64,000 nucleotides of DNA from Cadophora sp. MPI-SDFR-AT-0126 (lineage: Eukaryota; Ascomycota; Leotiomycetes; Helotiales; Ploettnerulaceae): positions 744,001 through 808,000 of the forward strand of contig JAGMVK010000010.1 in assembly GCA_020747065.1 (NCBI GenBank), given 5' to 3'. The notes beneath the pieces were generated by a model that saw only the letters and a list, made by a program, of their open reading frames with translations, had not been told where the DNA came from and searched no databases. A program made the translations under genes and the position numbers. Positions 60,866 through 64,000 of the stretch are shown here, piece by piece (positions within the stretch are counted from its first letter, which is position 1; each line of letters opens with the position of its first letter).

Positions 60866-61826
60866 TGTTGATGATTTCGATGGATGTTTTGAAGGATGAG
60901 GGTGTTGGTTGTCGAATGTTGATGGATCGAGATGATGGTGTTGAGTGGATGGAGAAGAAGGACGGAAGAAGTGGGAGGGGCGATTATTTGTACTTGGGCA
61001 GCGCTAGTGAGTGTGATTACGCTAGTGTGCCTTCTGTTTGGGTTGGGTTGGGGTGCGCGCCTTGGCTCTTTCTTTTTTCGCTTGGAACAGATCGGCCAGA
61101 AACGCAGAACGCAGCACTTTCGCTTGCGATTTGCCGACCAATTAAAAGGCGCGCTTTCAACTTTTGACACTTTCGTGCGGCAAATGCAAGCAAGTACTTA
61201 CTTACTATAGGTGCAGATAGGCTGCCTGGCCGGCGGGCTGGCTGTGCAGGTAACAACCCGATGTGCGTGCGGATTCTGGTTCTGGGAATACACTGAATAA
61301 CTGCCACCAAATATGCGTATGACTCATTGAATGTGAATGAATGAATGAATAAACGAATGAACGAATGTACCTCCTCCGTATCGACTGACTGACTGACTAC
61401 TACTACTCCAATTGATTCTACCTAACTTTATTACTACTATGCTGTGCCTAATTCGCTGTGCCATACTTTCCCTCCCTCCGTCCCTCGTCAGACGCGCATG
61501 CATGTATCCATTCAATCTGAATCTGACTCCATTCTCTTGCATGCATGCGTGTTGTCGCTTCCCCTGCGTTGGCAGCCAATGAGCGTCGCCCCTTCCGTCA
61601 AAAGTTGTTGTTCTCACTATGGTCCATTTCTGGTTTAGGCCCGTTCCTTAGCTTGTGATTGCAGGGCAGACCGCGGGGATGCGCCACCTGAAATAAGACG
61701 GTCTCCAACTTCAGCATCAACTCTTTCTCCCAATCCAGTCTCATCCCTCCACATCCGCATCTACATCTCGACTTCAAGTCTCCTCTACACAAACATCTCC
61801 TCAATCAACAACTTCAATCCATCAAT
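60866..61826. promoter_or_regulatory. divergent histone H3/H4 promoter region
   Basis: Shared upstream region of both histone genes. CCAAT boxes occur at 61138-61142, 61408-61412 and 61576-61580. A GAAT-type tetranucleotide run (about 61328-61366) and CTGA/CTA repeats (about 61385-61407) lie in the middle. The first CCAAT is followed by AT-rich then GC-rich sequence as in many fungal promoters. Which box acts on which gene is not known. Confidence 0.65.
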
Positions 61827-62342
<516 letters not shown>

Positions 62343-64000
62343 GGTTTTGCAGGGTTTTCTGGGCTGGACTGGTTGGGACTGTATTATGCGGCGGGGATAA
62401 TGACATGGCGTTCATGGGTTTACTTGTATGGAATACAAACTTCGATTTCGACCTTCTGCAACCTGACCTTTTCCCCTCGTCTTAACGCGTCATGTTCGGT
62501 TGTGATGTCCGCGCTTTGTAGCCTTATGCGATCGTAGCGGTTCGCGTTTGGCTTGAATGTGCCCTGCTTCCGTTTTCTACTCTAATTTCGCGTCACTTTT
62601 ATGGTGCTCGTAGCCTTGCCAGCCCATGGTTCTCTTATCTGTCGTTGTTTCACCCTTCGGCCAAGAGGCGTCTGTTCTGTCAGCATATGCCCGGCCGAGC
62701 TCATGGCCGGACACCAACTTCATTTTCTTGATTCTAATGTCCAAGCAACACATCATTACTTTGATACCTGAATCAAGGATGGTTCGCCTGCCTTGGTGAT
62801 ACGCACGCTTTGTTAAGATACGTCCATCGGAGCGGCAAATTCTAGATGGACCTTGCCTTTACATTGTTTCTTGCAGCTTCTCTTGCCCTTGGACATTATT
62901 GTTACTTGTGATACATCGTTTGATGAGGGTCTTCTGGTCAGTTCACTTCGCCCGCTCTGTTGGTGGAGTAGGGCATATGGCAAGATCTTGAGTCGAATAG
63001 CTCGCTACCGCCTTCGCATTTGTACTTCTAATGTCCTTGTGAATTTGTTGGGGCTTTACTGCCTCATTCCACGCCGTTCGGACGATTCGTCAGCTCCTTG
63101 CAAGCACGCCCAGGTCGGAGTTTAATGATTTACATATATGCCGCCTATCCCTGACTTCTTTTTCTGGGTCTCTTATGTTCCAAGTCACTTTTAGTGCTTG
63201 TGATACTGTTCGAAGGCGAATCCTGCCCTCCGTTCTCTCTTGCTGTCCATGTTCGTGTGATGGGAGTCGCGGACCATAAGGTAAGCAACCTATGTAGAGC
63301 GGTTCAATTCCCACTTTCACGTTTATGTTCTCAGTATGTCAGCACATTCTTGGTACTTGGAATTTGTCATCTAGCCACGGTCCATCTGGTCAGTTTTCTT
63401 GGGTTATTTCGGGCTCCGTTCATCAGTTGGGCTGTGAGCGGACTCTTTGAGCCGTGGAGGATGTTTCTTGCCTTTATACATCACCCAGCTTGTGTCGTGG
63501 CCCGATTTGGGTCTTCCTAGTGTGTGTCACGCAGGTGGCCTCTTCTCCTTAGCCTAAAAAGAGCTGTGGTCCTTTTCTACTTGGTTCTGAGTCATATGGC
63601 TTGTGCCTTCGGTCGGAGTGTTGCGTTCTCGCCTTTGCAAGCTCGTTTTCTCGACTTGTCTTGCTGCATGTGAAACACGTCTCACAGATAATATATATAC
63701 CCTGTCCACCTTCCATCGAAGTATACGTGGTCTATCCAAAGGTTTTGGCGTTTTCTGGCAGCTTGGAATGCGAGGTAGTGTGCTCTCCCTTCCGCTGTCA
63801 TGAAACATTCCCGAGACTCCCTGTTGTCGTCTGTACTTTTACCATTGGTTCGAGTGATACACTCCCACTATTGCTATACTCGCTCGGCCTTTAAAAAATA
63901 TTGCTCTCTATTTCCGAGTACCCTCACCCTTCTTCACCACTTCAGCAGATCTCTGGACTACAAGAATGTCACTGACGTAGTCTCACCTTTGCCGCAATCC
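62343..64000. other. H4 3' flank and unassigned sequence
   Basis: About 1.65 kb to the window edge. It is unusually T-rich and pyrimidine-rich on the plus strand, with many short frames that lack domains or consistent codon use. It may include a promoter or long leader of a plus-strand gene beyond the window. No gene is called. Confidence 0.5.

Noticed and set aside
63270..63330. tRNA-like GGTTCAATTCCC box near a possible T-arm
   Set aside because: No matching acceptor stem, D-arm or anticodon stem can be folded around it.

Overview
This is a window of filamentous-ascomycete (Pezizomycotina) nuclear DNA. Gene content and the long AT/GC-mixed intergenic spaces fit a Leotiomycete, but that class assignment is inference. 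The evidence is many spliceosomal introns of 43-60 nt with GTAAGT-like donors, CTAAC-like branch sites and YAG acceptors, plus intron-bearing histone H3/H4 genes and fungal-specific families. Most gene models were checked by hand: exon phases agree and joined lengths divide by three. There are no prokaryotic features, tRNAs, rRNAs or CRISPR arrays that I can support.

Layout. 1-7.8 kb is a nutrient/secretion block: a sugar transporter cut by the window edge, a malate/L-lactate dehydrogenase-family oxidoreductase, an alpha/beta-hydrolase and a secreted exo-polygalacturonase. 8.7-26.8 kb is gene-poor and holds three C2H2 zinc-finger proteins, all on the minus strand. The first two are tandem paralogues with an extended second finger; the third has three fingers. 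They are separated by up to 7 kb of microsatellite-rich DNA. 26.8-37.1 kb holds ATG18 (autophagy), PPM2/TYW4 (wybutosine tRNA modification), an MFS permease and the thiamine-pyrimidine synthase NMT1/THI5. 39.9-53.2 kb is a housekeeping block: a PPS1-type phosphatase, RPA190 (RNA polymerase I), PRP3 (U4/U6 snRNP) and RAD3/XPD (TFIIH). 55.4-59.4 kb holds an unrecognised 826-aa protein with short repeats, a perfect 19-bp x6 tandem repeat and a 66-bp triplicate. 60.1-62.4 kb is a divergent histone H3/H4 pair; the rest shows no gene.

The most rewarding element is in front of NMT1. A TPP riboswitch lies inside a 5'-UTR intron with two candidate donors. One aptamer strand is exactly complementary over 7 nt to the exon end at the proximal donor, and an upstream ORF begins inside the distal donor. 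This is the architecture known from Neurospora NMT1 for thiamine-controlled alternative splicing. Other notable points are two GC-AG introns and very small exons in RAD3, intron-like borders on the 66-bp triplicate, the tandem C2H2 paralogues, and a decayed second phosphatase loop in the PPS1 homologue.
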